DNA of 14,118 nucleotides from an uncultured Bacteroidales bacterium (GTDB taxonomy: Bacteria; Bacteroidota; Bacteroidia; Bacteroidales; FEN-979): contig CAIYQH010000574.1 in assembly GCA_903928285.1 (NCBI GenBank), positions 1-14,118 of the forward strand, written 5' to 3'. Of this stretch, positions 8,301 through 14,028 are shown piece by piece (positions within the stretch are counted from its first letter, which is position 1; every line of letters begins with the position of its first letter). Below the pieces are notes generated by a model. That model was not told where the DNA came from, made no database searches, and worked only from the letters and a program-made list of their open reading frames with translations. The position numbers were made by a program, and so were the translations under genes.

Positions 8301-9912
8301 CGTGAACGTTTCTATTACGCCAACGCAAAACCCTGTTTGCAGCGGGAATTCGGTAACTTACACCGCCACGCCAATAAACGGAGGCGGGTCCCCTGTTTAT
8401 CAGTGGAAAGTGAATGCTGTTAATATCAGCGGAGGAACAAATTCAACATACACCTACGCGCCATTGAATGGCAATATTATTACCTGCCAATTAACATCAT
8501 CTGAAAACTGTGTTACCGGAAATCCGGCCATCAGTCCCCAGGTAACCATGACGGTTAACCAGAACTTGGTAGTTACTGTTTCGATCACAGCTTCGGCAAA
8601 TCCTTTTTGTGCCGGCAGCCAGGTGATATTTACGGCAACACCCGACCATGGCGGTCTGGTACCGGGATACCAATGGAAAGTGAATGCAAGCAATGTAATC
8701 AATGCAAACAATGCAAGCTATGCATACAATGCGGTGAATGGAGATGTGGTGACGTGTGAGTTGACCTCATCTGAAAACTGCGTTACCGGGAATCCCGCAC
8801 TTTCGAATGCGGTCACGATGATCGTTAATACCAACCTGCCGGCAGGGGTTTCCATTTCAACGCCAACAAATCCATTCTGCCCGGGAACGGCGGTTACCAT
8901 CACGGCAACCCCTACAAATGGCGGACCAATACCTGTTTATCAATGGAAAGTCAATGCAATCAATGTAATCAATGCAAACAATGCAAGCTATGCATACAAT
9001 GCAGTGAATGGTGACGTGGTTACCTGTGAATTGACTTCAAATCTCAATTGTGTAGCGGGCAACCCGGCAATGTCAAATTCAATTCTCCTGACAGAGCGGG
9101 CATTGCCCAATGTTACGTTCACCAGTTGTTTCGACACGGTAACCATCCTGGGCGCCCAACCGTTCAAACTGCATGGAGGATTGCCCCTGGGTGGCCAGTA
9201 CAGCGGTCCGGGGGTAACCGCGGGGATCTTTACACCTTCCGTTGCAGGTACCGGGCTGAAGACGATCACATATGGTTACGCCAATGTTTATACCTGCCTT
9301 GCGACTAAAACAAAAACCATCCTGGTTCAACCCAACCCCTCTTTCACCTGCGGCAATAACCTGACCGACATCCGGGATAACAAAGTTTACCCGACCGTTC
9401 AAATCGGTTCGCAATGCTGGATGGCTTCAAACCTCGATTTCGGATTTCAGATTTCAGATTTAACTCCCCAAACCGACAACTGCATTGCAGAAAAATACAT
9501 CCAAAATTCATCCTTCGTTGTTCAAAATCCGATATTCCAATGGGATGAACTGATGCGATACACCACCGCTGAAGACGCCCAGGGCCTTTGTCCTCCGGGC
9601 TGGCATATTCCTTCTGCTGCCGAATGGAATACGCTGCTTGCCTTTTACAGTGGTCCCGGCATGGCGGGCGGGCCGATGAAGGACACGCTCCTGCTCAATG
9701 GTTTTAAGTCCTACCAGCAAGGATTCCTTTACCAGAACAACACCCGGGCTTTTACTACCGGAATTGATGCCGGCTCGATGTACTGGACCTCGACTTCCTT
9801 GGGGGCTGACCGGGCAGTGGCAAGGGGGTTGAATAATTACAACCCGAGTGTGTCGATGTATCCATCATTGAGGGGAAATGCGTTTGGAGTGAGATGTATT
9901 AAGGATGAGTAG
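5335..9912 (+). CDS. Large surface protein: DUF7948, 7-blade SBBP propeller, PKD/Ig-like repeats, C-terminal FISUMP
   Basis: This encodes 1525 residues. Residues 1-19 form a signal peptide. Residues ~30-255 begin with FIENKGQI, the hallmark of the DUF7948 domain that precedes SBBP propellers. Residues ~265-720 hold seven blades, each marked by a W-x-TYYGG-type strand (coding positions near 6130, 6334, 6526, 6718, 6931, 7120 and 7309; the last is TYFGA) and by D-A/G-F-x-A-K/R-F ends. Residues ~723-990 are PKD-like Ig domains with paired cysteines. Residues ~990-1259 are three Ig-like units of exactly 90 residues (QWKVNA in each). Residues ~1340-1525 are a FISUMP domain (WMASNL, QWDELM, CPPGWHIPSAAEW, YWTSTS, GVRCIKDE). 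The protein is predicted to be secreted and to act at the cell surface, possibly in adhesion or carbohydrate contact, but no catalytic motif is visible. Unusually for its size it lacks a T9SS tail; FISUMP is the terminus. The start is set by the signal peptide and the TAnnTTTG box 22 bases upstream. Confidence 0.9.
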   Translation: MLRYGTILLFLSLSLASLAFVKPSFTRKQRAFIENKGQIIDQNNKPNPAVLYLLNTPGLNVQLRRGGFSYDLYRKSNIAKRIPNVEISRDLSRDKDHDSSSVNFHRIDIDLIGSNPACEIIASGTSTDYLNYYTTGTSVNGVTKVISYENVSYKNIYPCIDLEFQPDSTSGVKYNFIVHPGGDLTAIRMKIAGPEIELNNSGFLNLKTSVGIIEEKIPESYLLADGKKSKVQASFTRVGQNIFGLSVNSRIRGATTLVIDPVPNRLWSTYYGGMNANPSSTEAINCIKIDKDGNLVIVGETPSPDNMATAGSFQSTIGGDVDAFLAKFTPDGARLWATYYGGSDKDRGVGCAVNALGDIFITGETYSTGQIATPGTYQTVLGGFSDGFAARFFPDGTRIWGTYYGGSESERNCGCTLDKDGNLYTVGQSYSGNNISTPGAYQVGNNGNGDAYLAKFRPDGKLAWGTYYGGNLADLALGVCADTLGNIIMTGNTKSHGDIASPGAHQETYGGTGTNGGGDGFIIRFNTDGQRQWGTYYGGAEGDDATACVCTNSGMIYVTGDTGSDDNISTPGSYQPTRYFGTDAFFVKLTMAGTRIWGTYYGGDIEDHGMACDYDPRGTVFLSGYTASSVNISTPNAYQIYNYGYWDVFLAKFDTNGSRTWCTYFGASWADWCYTLAVDTNDRQYVAGQTGSTTGMASTGAFQTVFGGPYSDGFMAKFTDCVNPHSGPITGKDIVCKNTVETYSIPPIYKVFTYNWAVPPGASILSGQNTSSITVSYSNTAIAGKLSVYATNLCGTGDTAIIMITVNANPEPVLTGSNNVCWNTVSTYSTQAGKINYVWNYSPGGSIMSGGGSSNNTAGISWNTTGSHWVTVTFDNGNGCPAPPATILPVTVQAGPPLTNAPLSKTICSGDSTRILLTSSQAGTTFTWLAAGSSPDVTGFAGGSGDSINQKLVNLGSATTTVTYTVTTHFNGCAGLSADYVVSVLPLAPVNVSITPTQNPVCSGNSVTYTATPINGGGSPVYQWKVNAVNISGGTNSTYTYAPLNGNIITCQLTSSENCVTGNPAISPQVTMTVNQNLVVTVSITASANPFCAGSQVIFTATPDHGGLVPGYQWKVNASNVINANNASYAYNAVNGDVVTCELTSSENCVTGNPALSNAVTMIVNTNLPAGVSISTPTNPFCPGTAVTITATPTNGGPIPVYQWKVNAINVINANNASYAYNAVNGDVVTCELTSNLNCVAGNPAMSNSILLTERALPNVTFTSCFDTVTILGAQPFKLHGGLPLGGQYSGPGVTAGIFTPSVAGTGLKTITYGYANVYTCLATKTKTILVQPNPSFTCGNNLTDIRDNKVYPTVQIGSQCWMASNLDFGFQISDLTPQTDNCIAEKYIQNSSFVVQNPIFQWDELMRYTTAEDAQGLCPPGWHIPSAAEWNTLLAFYSGPGMAGGPMKDTLLLNGFKSYQQGFLYQNNTRAFTTGIDAGSMYWTSTSLGADRAVARGLNNYNPSVSMYPSLRGNAFGVRCIKDE
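8302..9111 (+). repeat. Three 270-base tandem Ig-like units
   Basis: Units at 8302-8571, 8572-8841 and 8842-9111 are spaced exactly 270 bases (90 codons) apart. The sequence coding QWKVNA occurs at 8401, 8671 and 8941. Units 2 and 3 share an identical 42-base run (8691-8732 and 8961-9002), whereas unit 1 is diverged there. This points to recent duplication or gene conversion between units 2 and 3. Confidence 0.9.
9436..9461 (+). repeat. 7-base tandem repeat inside the FISUMP coding region
   Basis: GATTTCG at 9436 is followed by GATTTCA at 9443 and 9450 and a partial GATTT at 9457, giving 3.7 copies. It is translated in three frames in turn as DFGFQISDL. Seven is not a multiple of three, so gain or loss of one unit would shift the frame and remove the last ~150 residues. 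Confidence 0.8.
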
Positions 9913-9968
9913 CAAAATTTTCACCATGTCACCATTTCGCTATTTATTTCCCGTTCCTCATTTTTTTC

Positions 9969-9976
9969 TAAATTTG
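9969..9976 (+). promoter_or_regulatory. Bacteroidota -7 promoter box TAAATTTG
   Basis: TAAATTTG matches TAnnTTTG exactly, 21 bases upstream of the ATG at 9998, in a short AT-rich gap after the previous gene. No clear -33 TTTG was seen. Confidence 0.55.
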
Positions 9977-9997
9977 AGGATTCAAACTCCTTGAAAT

Positions 9998-11131
9998 ATG
10001 ACAAATTACCTTCCAAGATATATTCAGAATTTAGATGATTTCCTGAAACCTGGCCAAGCCGTTGTCATCCTGGGTCCAAGGCGGACAGGGAAAACCACGC
10101 TTATCAATCATTATCTTAAAGAAACAACGTATAAGTACCGTTTCGAAACAGGCGACAACCTCCGTATCGTGGAATTATTTGAATCGGGGAATTTTGACCT
10201 GATTAAAGAATTTGCATCAGGATTTGACCTTGTTGTGATTGATGAAGCACAGAAAATTAAAAACATTGGCCCGGGATTGAAGATCCTGACCGATTACATG
10301 GACAACCTGCGTTTACTGATCACCGGTTCTTCTTCCTTTGCCTTGCTGGGACAAATCGGCGAACCGCTGACAGGCCGGAAAGTAACCCGGACACTGTTCC
10401 CATTTTCCCAATCGGAACTCATGTCGCAATACAATGCCTATGATCTCCGGCAAGGTCTCGAAACCTTCCTGATCTTCGGCAGCTACCCGGAAGTTGCCAT
10501 CATTGACGATAAACCGGAGAAAATAACCATCCTGAATGAAATCATTGATTCCTATTTGCTGAAGGATATTCTTGAACTTGACCGGGTAAAAAGCTCCCGG
10601 CTTCTGCTCGATCTGTTGCGCCTGCTGGCTTTCCAGGTAGGCAACCAGGTGTCGTTGTCGGAACTGGCCAACAACCTTCATATTGATTATAAAACCGTGG
10701 CAAGGTATCTCGATCTTTTCGAAAAGGCCTTTGTGTTGTACAGTCTCGGCGGTTATAGCGGAAACCTGAGAAGTGAGGTGACCCGTAAGTGCAAATATTA
10801 TTTTTATGACAATGGGGTAAGGAATGCCCTGATCTCCAATTTCAACCCGCTGCCGATGCGCAATGATGCCGGGATGTTGTGGGAAAACTTTATGTTTATG
10901 GAGCGTTTAAAAATAAGATCGTATCAAAAACTGAATGCGAACATTTTTTTCTGGCGCACCTATGATCAGCAGGAGATTGACCTGATCGAGGAGCGCGACG
11001 GGAAATTATTCGGCTACGAGTTCAAGTGGGGAACGAAAACCATCAAACCTCCCAAGCGCTGGTGTGAAGATTATCCCGGATCAGGATTTGAGGTAGTTAC
11101 CCCTGAAAATTATCTTAACTTTATCACATAA
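9998..11131 (+). CDS. AAA ATPase with DUF4143 (AAA_14 family)
   Basis: This encodes 377 residues, the usual length for this family. The Walker A motif GPRRTGKTT is at residues 26-34 and Walker B LVVIDEAQ at 78-85. A sensor-1-like LLITGSSS is at 106-113. These define the AAA_14 ATPase half. A winged-helix-like segment at about 210-245 contains SLSELANNLHIDYKTVARYL. The C-terminal DUF4143 part has EIDLI at 326-330 and YEFKW at 340-344, resembling the D...ExK arrangement of PD-(D/E)XK folds. Members are widespread in Bacteroidota and archaea, often as single genes of unclear role. Proposed roles include defence or toxin-like functions, but none is established from this sequence. The start is supported by an upstream TAAATTTG box. 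It appears monocistronic, with no SD. Confidence 0.9.
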   Translation: MTNYLPRYIQNLDDFLKPGQAVVILGPRRTGKTTLINHYLKETTYKYRFETGDNLRIVELFESGNFDLIKEFASGFDLVVIDEAQKIKNIGPGLKILTDYMDNLRLLITGSSSFALLGQIGEPLTGRKVTRTLFPFSQSELMSQYNAYDLRQGLETFLIFGSYPEVAIIDDKPEKITILNEIIDSYLLKDILELDRVKSSRLLLDLLRLLAFQVGNQVSLSELANNLHIDYKTVARYLDLFEKAFVLYSLGGYSGNLRSEVTRKCKYYFYDNGVRNALISNFNPLPMRNDAGMLWENFMFMERLKIRSYQKLNANIFFWRTYDQQEIDLIEERDGKLFGYEFKWGTKTIKPPKRWCEDYPGSGFEVVTPENYLNFIT

Positions 11132-11160
11132 GAGAAGAGCCCTGTTATGATATAGTTTCA

Positions 11161-11481
11161 GTGAGAATAAACTTCATTATCGGCATTATCATTTTATTTC
11201 CATTCCTTGGATTTTCCCAGGGAGAATGGAATAACTGGTACTTCGGGGTTCATGAAGGAATGAATTTTAAATCGGGCAGCCCGGTAGCATTGCCTGCGAG
11301 TGCATTCACACAAAGCGCCGGGCTCACAACTATATCTGTATCTGATTCAGCAGGCACGTTTCTGTTTTATTCAAACGGGGGCAAGGTCCCTGGCCGGGGG
11401 CCTATTGTTATCGAATCAGAGTTGTTGTTGGACCAGAGGGGCAAGGAAATAATGCCACTGGTTTTAATCCCACTAAAATAA
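11161..11481 (+). pseudogene. Truncated secreted protein gene, N-terminal fragment
   Basis: A GTG start at 11161 opens 106 codons. The signal peptide covers residues 1-20 (MRINFIIG to GFSQ). The next part, with NNWYFGVHEGMNF, SGSPVAL, TISVSDSAGTFLFYSNG, is the typical start of long Bacteroidota secreted proteins of the WYFG...FLFYSNG kind, which normally continue for several hundred residues with a propeller-like region and a T9SS tail. Here the resemblance stops after FYSNGG (about base 11383). The remaining ~30 codons look unrelated and end at TAA 11479-11481. The gene is therefore most likely truncated by a rearrangement or mobile-element junction. It has no clear TAnnTTTG box and starts 29 bases after the ATPase gene. 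A short but intact exported protein is less likely. Confidence 0.6.
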
Positions 11482-11482
11482 A

Positions 11483-11512
11483 TTTGCCTTCGCAGAAAAA
11501 CAAGTAACTTTG
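11483..11512 (+). promoter_or_regulatory. Complete Bacteroidota promoter, TTTG-N18-TAACTTTG
   Basis: TTTG at 11483-11486 and TAACTTTG at 11505-11512 match the -33 and -7 consensus with an 18-base gap. It is the best promoter in the window. It would start transcription near 11519 and serve the gene starting at ATG 11531. This is why I do not use the TTG at 11510, which lies inside the -7 box. Confidence 0.65.
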
Positions 11513-11529
11513 TGGCTCAAAACGAGCCA
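11513..11529 (+). promoter_or_regulatory. Inverted repeat at the predicted transcription start
   Basis: TGGCTC at 11513-11518 and GAGCCA at 11524-11529 form a perfect 6-bp inverted repeat around AAAAC. It abuts the -7 box and spans the predicted +1, so it fits a repressor site better than a leader hairpin. Confidence 0.4.
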
Positions 11530-11530
11530 A

Positions 11531-11842
11531 ATGGAAGCAACAAGGACGTTAAAACTACAGCAAACAACGTGGTTCCGGATGAGACTGGACTGGATGAGAG
11601 ACAACCATCCGGAGTACTTGATGGACCTATACCGGGAGGGGAATCTCCAAAAGACGATAATGGACGACGTAAACCAGGCGAACGACCATTACGTGATGTT
11701 ACTGAAAAAGGGAGTAAGCCAGGAACAGGTAGCGGAGATAAGAACGTCCCTGCTGGCCCCTGCAGAAGGCCTGGGAATGAGAAAAGTACCGCAGTTACCA
11801 AACAGAGTTTGGGAGACAATAGTGCGGAGGGTGACAAGCTAA
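11531..11842 (+). CDS. TnpV-like transposon-associated protein
   Basis: This encodes 103 residues from ATG 11531. The N-terminal half, WFRMRLDWMRDNHPEYL, then LYREGNLQKTI and the acidic DDVNQAND, follows the layout of TnpV proteins (R-M-R-L-[ED]-Y-L-[KR]-E-H, then G-K-L, then a D-x-x-A helix). TnpV is a small protein of unknown mechanism encoded on conjugative and integrative elements. The C-terminal part (VWETIVRRV) is amphipathic and also fits. A consensus promoter lies directly upstream and the next gene starts 9 bases after the stop, so the two probably form an operon. An overlapping frame is also open across the gene (11512-11880), but only this frame resembles a known family. Assignment is by motif similarity only. 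Confidence 0.65.
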   Translation: MEATRTLKLQQTTWFRMRLDWMRDNHPEYLMDLYREGNLQKTIMDDVNQANDHYVMLLKKGVSQEQVAEIRTSLLAPAEGLGMRKVPQLPNRVWETIVRRVTS

Positions 11843-11851
11843 ACAAAGAGA

Positions 11852-12382
11852 ATGTCAGAAATGATACAATTTTCTGTTGATCGGGTTGAGGCTCATGCAA
11901 CCATGAAACGCATGAAGGCGGCATTAAGCCTGCATAAGGTGAACATTAACAAAGCTTATTGCGAATTAAAAGTAACTAAAACGAAGTTGACACTTGTGGC
12001 TCCTTGTTCACTATTGTCGATCCCATGTTCAGCAACCGGGTCGGCAACCGTTACATTGCCGTTTAAGGAGTTTTATAACCTGATAAAATTAGAAAATAAG
12101 GCAACTATTGAAATAAATTTACTTCCGGCATCCGTCATGATTGGCAATTTTGAATTTCGAGCTCAACCTGTATTTTTTCCAGGGGATGAAATTTTACGCA
12201 TCATTCGTTTACCAGCAAAGTACAATTTAAAAGATCTGGTTACAATTTTAAGGGGCGGTTACAATCAGGAAGAACTAGAAATCAACAATATTCCCAAAAA
12301 AATTGCAGAGGCAGATAGATTGGGATGCTCTCGTTTTTTCGGGGAGCTTTGGTGCGGAGAAATATCTGGTAAGTGGCCATAA
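11852..12382 (+). CDS. Hypothetical protein resembling a single sliding-clamp (DnaN-like) domain
   Basis: This encodes 176 residues, starting 9 bases after the TnpV-like gene. Residues ~5-115 read like one clamp domain: an N-terminal helix (RVEAHATMKRMKAALSL), paired strands (YCELKVTKTKLTLVAP), a VTLPFKEFYNLIKL segment matching the V-x-V/L-P-x-K-x-L-x-x-L helix of bacterial beta clamps, then strands TIEINLLP and SVMIGNFEFRAQP and FFPGDE, where clamps have a G-x-FPD-like turn. A full DnaN has about 370 residues in three such domains, so this would be a one-domain version. The last ~60 residues (LVTILRGGYNQEELEI onwards) are unfamiliar. Context is a mobile element, where a replication or repair accessory role would make sense. 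This is an inference from pattern; no catalytic motif is expected or seen. Confidence 0.5.
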   Translation: MSEMIQFSVDRVEAHATMKRMKAALSLHKVNINKAYCELKVTKTKLTLVAPCSLLSIPCSATGSATVTLPFKEFYNLIKLENKATIEINLLPASVMIGNFEFRAQPVFFPGDEILRIIRLPAKYNLKDLVTILRGGYNQEELEINNIPKKIAEADRLGCSRFFGELWCGEISGKWP

Positions 12383-12407
12383 AAAAAATGTGACGGTTTT
12401 GTGACGC

Positions 12408-12450
12408 AAATGTACACATTTTGCCCGAAAACCGGGTAAATGTGACATTT
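12408..12450 (+). promoter_or_regulatory. Pair of AAATGT/ACATTT palindromes
   Basis: AAATGT-AC-ACATTT at 12408-12421 and AAATGT-G-ACATTT at 12438-12450 are perfect inverted repeats 30 bases apart. A third, half-site AAATGTGACG lies near 12387-12396. They bracket stem-loop 1 of repeat copy 2. They could be operator sites or chance in AT-rich DNA. Confidence 0.4.
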
Positions 12451-12542
12451 TATTTTTTTAGGAAAGCCTTGGGAATCGCCTGATTTCAGTGAACAAACAG
12501 AAAGATTGTTTCTGTTTTTTTATACTTGGGAGTGGAGTATAC
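12414..12542 (+). repeat. Structured dispersed repeat, copy 2
   Basis: This is a direct-orientation match to 4822-4942. Stem-loop 1 is TTGCCCG at 12421-12427 pairing with CGGGTAA at 12433-12439 around AAAAC. Relative to copy 1, the 3' arm carries T-to-C and C-to-T changes that both keep pairing (G.U to G-C and G-C to G.U). The 34-base identical block starts at 12460. Six of the eight core mismatches fall in the second hairpin region. The copy starts 31 bases after the stop of the clamp-like gene. Confidence 0.85.
12495..12521 (+). terminator. Terminator-like hairpin in repeat copy 2
   Basis: AAACAGAAA at 12495-12503 pairs perfectly with TTTCTGTTT at 12509-12517 around GATTG, and the T-run continues to 12521. 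It is a 9-bp AT-rich stem, plausible as a rho-independent terminator for the TnpV/clamp transcript and shielding the integrase promoter downstream. Confidence 0.5.
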
Positions 12543-12683
12543 CGGAGTTTAACCATTGACATATCAGTGAATATTACCGCCAACAAAGATAAACACTATA
12601 TCAGTAAAATAAACAATTACAGGTATTTATTTCATCCGTCATACAAATAAATATTTTTAAGCAAATGTAAAATAAGACAAAAG

Positions 12684-12714
12684 TGTGTGTAAATTTGTGG
12701 TGTAAATACACACA
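12684..12714 (+). promoter_or_regulatory. Integrase promoter box with overlapping inverted repeat
   Basis: TAAATTTG at 12690-12697 matches the -7 consensus. TGTGTGTA at 12684-12691 and TACACACA at 12707-12714 form a perfect 8-bp inverted repeat with a 15-base spacer. It begins just upstream of and overlaps the -7 box, and ends 3 bases before the integrase ATG. A protein bound here would block transcription; alternatively it may be a recombinase site. Confidence 0.55.
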
Positions 12715-12717
12715 GTT

Positions 12718-14028
12718 ATGGCACAAGCAAAATTTTACATCGAAAACAGGAAGAAGAAAACCGAGGAAGGAACCGCGAAGGACAAAAAACAAATAAAAAA
12801 GGATAACATTGTCCCCTTGATCCTAAAATATTCTTTCAATGGCCAGAGGTTAGAATATTATACCAAAATACGAATTGATAGAAACAATTATAATACTGAC
12901 CATTTGCTGGGCACTGGCAAACCAGCCATTAAAACCACGGAACCTGATAACGATTACAAGAATAGACAACTTAATGTTATCAAAGGGCACATTCATGCAG
13001 CAGGATTAGAAGCCACCGCCGCAGGAATACCGTTATCTGTTGATTACTTCCGAGACTACCTAAACAACAAGCTGAATTTAAAACCGACCCCCAAGGCAGC
13101 GGAACCGTTAACTTTTATTCAGTTCTTTGAGCAGTGCATCAATGAAATGAAAACTGGCACTAATACAAAAACGGGCCACCAATTAAGCAAGGCCATGCCT
13201 ATAAAATATACTACTATAAAAAACCTTCTGGAAGATTTTGAGAAATTCAGAGGTGCTACGTTGCAATGGAAGGACTTTGATGATAAGTTGTACAACGAGA
13301 TTATTGATTACATGATCAAAGAGAAAAAATATGCCCTAAACACGTATGGCAGAGCAGTTAGGTTTATTAAAACTATCTTAAAAAAGGGAACCAAATCAGG
13401 ACTAATAGCCAGTGATAAATATTATGACACCTTCAATGGTGGGACTGAGCCAGTAGATAACCCCTACTTAACAGATGCGGAGTTGGACATGCTTTACAAC
13501 CATGATTTTTCGGAAAGTCCGCGGAATGAAAGGGTAAGAGATGTTTTCATGATTGGTTGTTATACTGGACTGCGATTCTCAGATTATACCCATATCAGGC
13601 CAGAACATATTAATGGGGATAAGATTAAGATGGTGACACAGAAAACAAAGAGACAAGTTATCATACCTTTGCATCCAAGGGTTAAGTCTATTCTGGAGAA
13701 GTACAACTACGAGTTGCCGGCAGCCATTAGTAACCAAAAGTTCAATGATTATTTAGGCGATGTTTGCCAGGAGGCAAAGATAAACGAACCATATAGTAAG
13801 AGTATAACAAAAGCCGGGAAAATAGAGGTTAAAACTGGCAAAAAGTATGAATTCATTACCAGTCATTCAGCCCGAAGGACATTTGCATCTAACGCATTCA
13901 AGAATGGTATCCCACCATATCTGATTATGACAATAACCGGACACCGGACAGAAAAACAGTTTATGGAATATTTGAAAGTAACAGCCGATGAACGTGCTGA
14001 GATGTTCGCAAAGGAGGCAAAATGGTAA
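12718..14028 (+). CDS. Tyrosine-type site-specific recombinase / integrase
   Basis: This encodes 436 residues, full length for Bacteroidota integrases. Residues ~1-115 form an arm-type DNA-binding domain with a very basic start (ENRKKK, DKKQIKK) and KIRIDRNNYN. Residues ~120-235 form the SAM-like core-binding domain. The catalytic domain has the complete set: R286 in TGLRFSD, K309 in TQKTK, H383 and R386 in HSARRTF, H409 in TGHRT, and the nucleophile Y418 in FMEYLKV. It should therefore be active in strand exchange, integrating or excising a mobile element. The ATG is set by the TAAATTTG box 21 bases upstream. Codon use is AT-rich compared with the large surface genes, consistent with transfer. 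A downstream ORF overlaps its last bases. The cognate att site is not identified. Confidence 0.95.
   Translation: MAQAKFYIENRKKKTEEGTAKDKKQIKKDNIVPLILKYSFNGQRLEYYTKIRIDRNNYNTDHLLGTGKPAIKTTEPDNDYKNRQLNVIKGHIHAAGLEATAAGIPLSVDYFRDYLNNKLNLKPTPKAAEPLTFIQFFEQCINEMKTGTNTKTGHQLSKAMPIKYTTIKNLLEDFEKFRGATLQWKDFDDKLYNEIIDYMIKEKKYALNTYGRAVRFIKTILKKGTKSGLIASDKYYDTFNGGTEPVDNPYLTDAELDMLYNHDFSESPRNERVRDVFMIGCYTGLRFSDYTHIRPEHINGDKIKMVTQKTKRQVIIPLHPRVKSILEKYNYELPAAISNQKFNDYLGDVCQEAKINEPYSKSITKAGKIEVKTGKKYEFITSHSARRTFASNAFKNGIPPYLIMTITGHRTEKQFMEYLKVTADERAEMFAKEAKW
14011..14017 (+). promoter_or_regulatory. Strong Shine-Dalgarno AAGGAGG within the integrase 3' end
   Basis: AAGGAGG is followed after 4 bases by ATG 14022, which overlaps the integrase stop codon region. 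It is the only near-perfect SD placed before a start in this window, where other genes lack one. The spacing is a little short. Confidence 0.5.

Larger units (their letters stand above)
12383..12717 (+). other. 335-base intergenic region upstream of the integrase
   Basis: The region is AT-rich. It contains two short AAATGT/ACATTT palindromes (12408-12450), copy 2 of the structured repeat (12414-12542), an ATATCAGT direct repeat at 12561-12568 and 12598-12605, and the integrase promoter with an overlapping inverted repeat (12684-12714). Attachment or integrase arm-type sites could lie here, but no att core is proven. Confidence 0.6.

Noticed and set aside
8302..9111. CRISPR-like regular spacing
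   Set aside because: The exact 270-base period is in a continuous reading frame coding Ig-like domains and lacks short repeats with unique spacers.
11455..11480. tRNA 3' fragment (GGTTTTAATCC resembling a T-loop)
   Set aside because: The T-arm does not pair beyond two bases and no acceptor or anticodon stem could be found upstream.
11512..11880. Overlapping 122-codon frame on the same strand
   Set aside because: It covers the TnpV-like gene in another frame, is hydrophilic and low in hydrophobic core residues, starts with GTG at the -7 box, and resembles nothing known.
4822..12542. The two direct repeats as attL/attR of an integrated element
   Set aside because: The integrase at 12718-14028 lies outside the interval they bound, the interval holds mostly host-like surface genes, and the copies are only about 89% identical in the core, too diverged for a recent integration.
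12414..12542. Integron attC site
   Set aside because: The position after a gene and the hairpins are suggestive, but the GTTRRRY / RYYYAAC cores are missing and the recombinase is of the Bacteroidota element type, not IntI-like.
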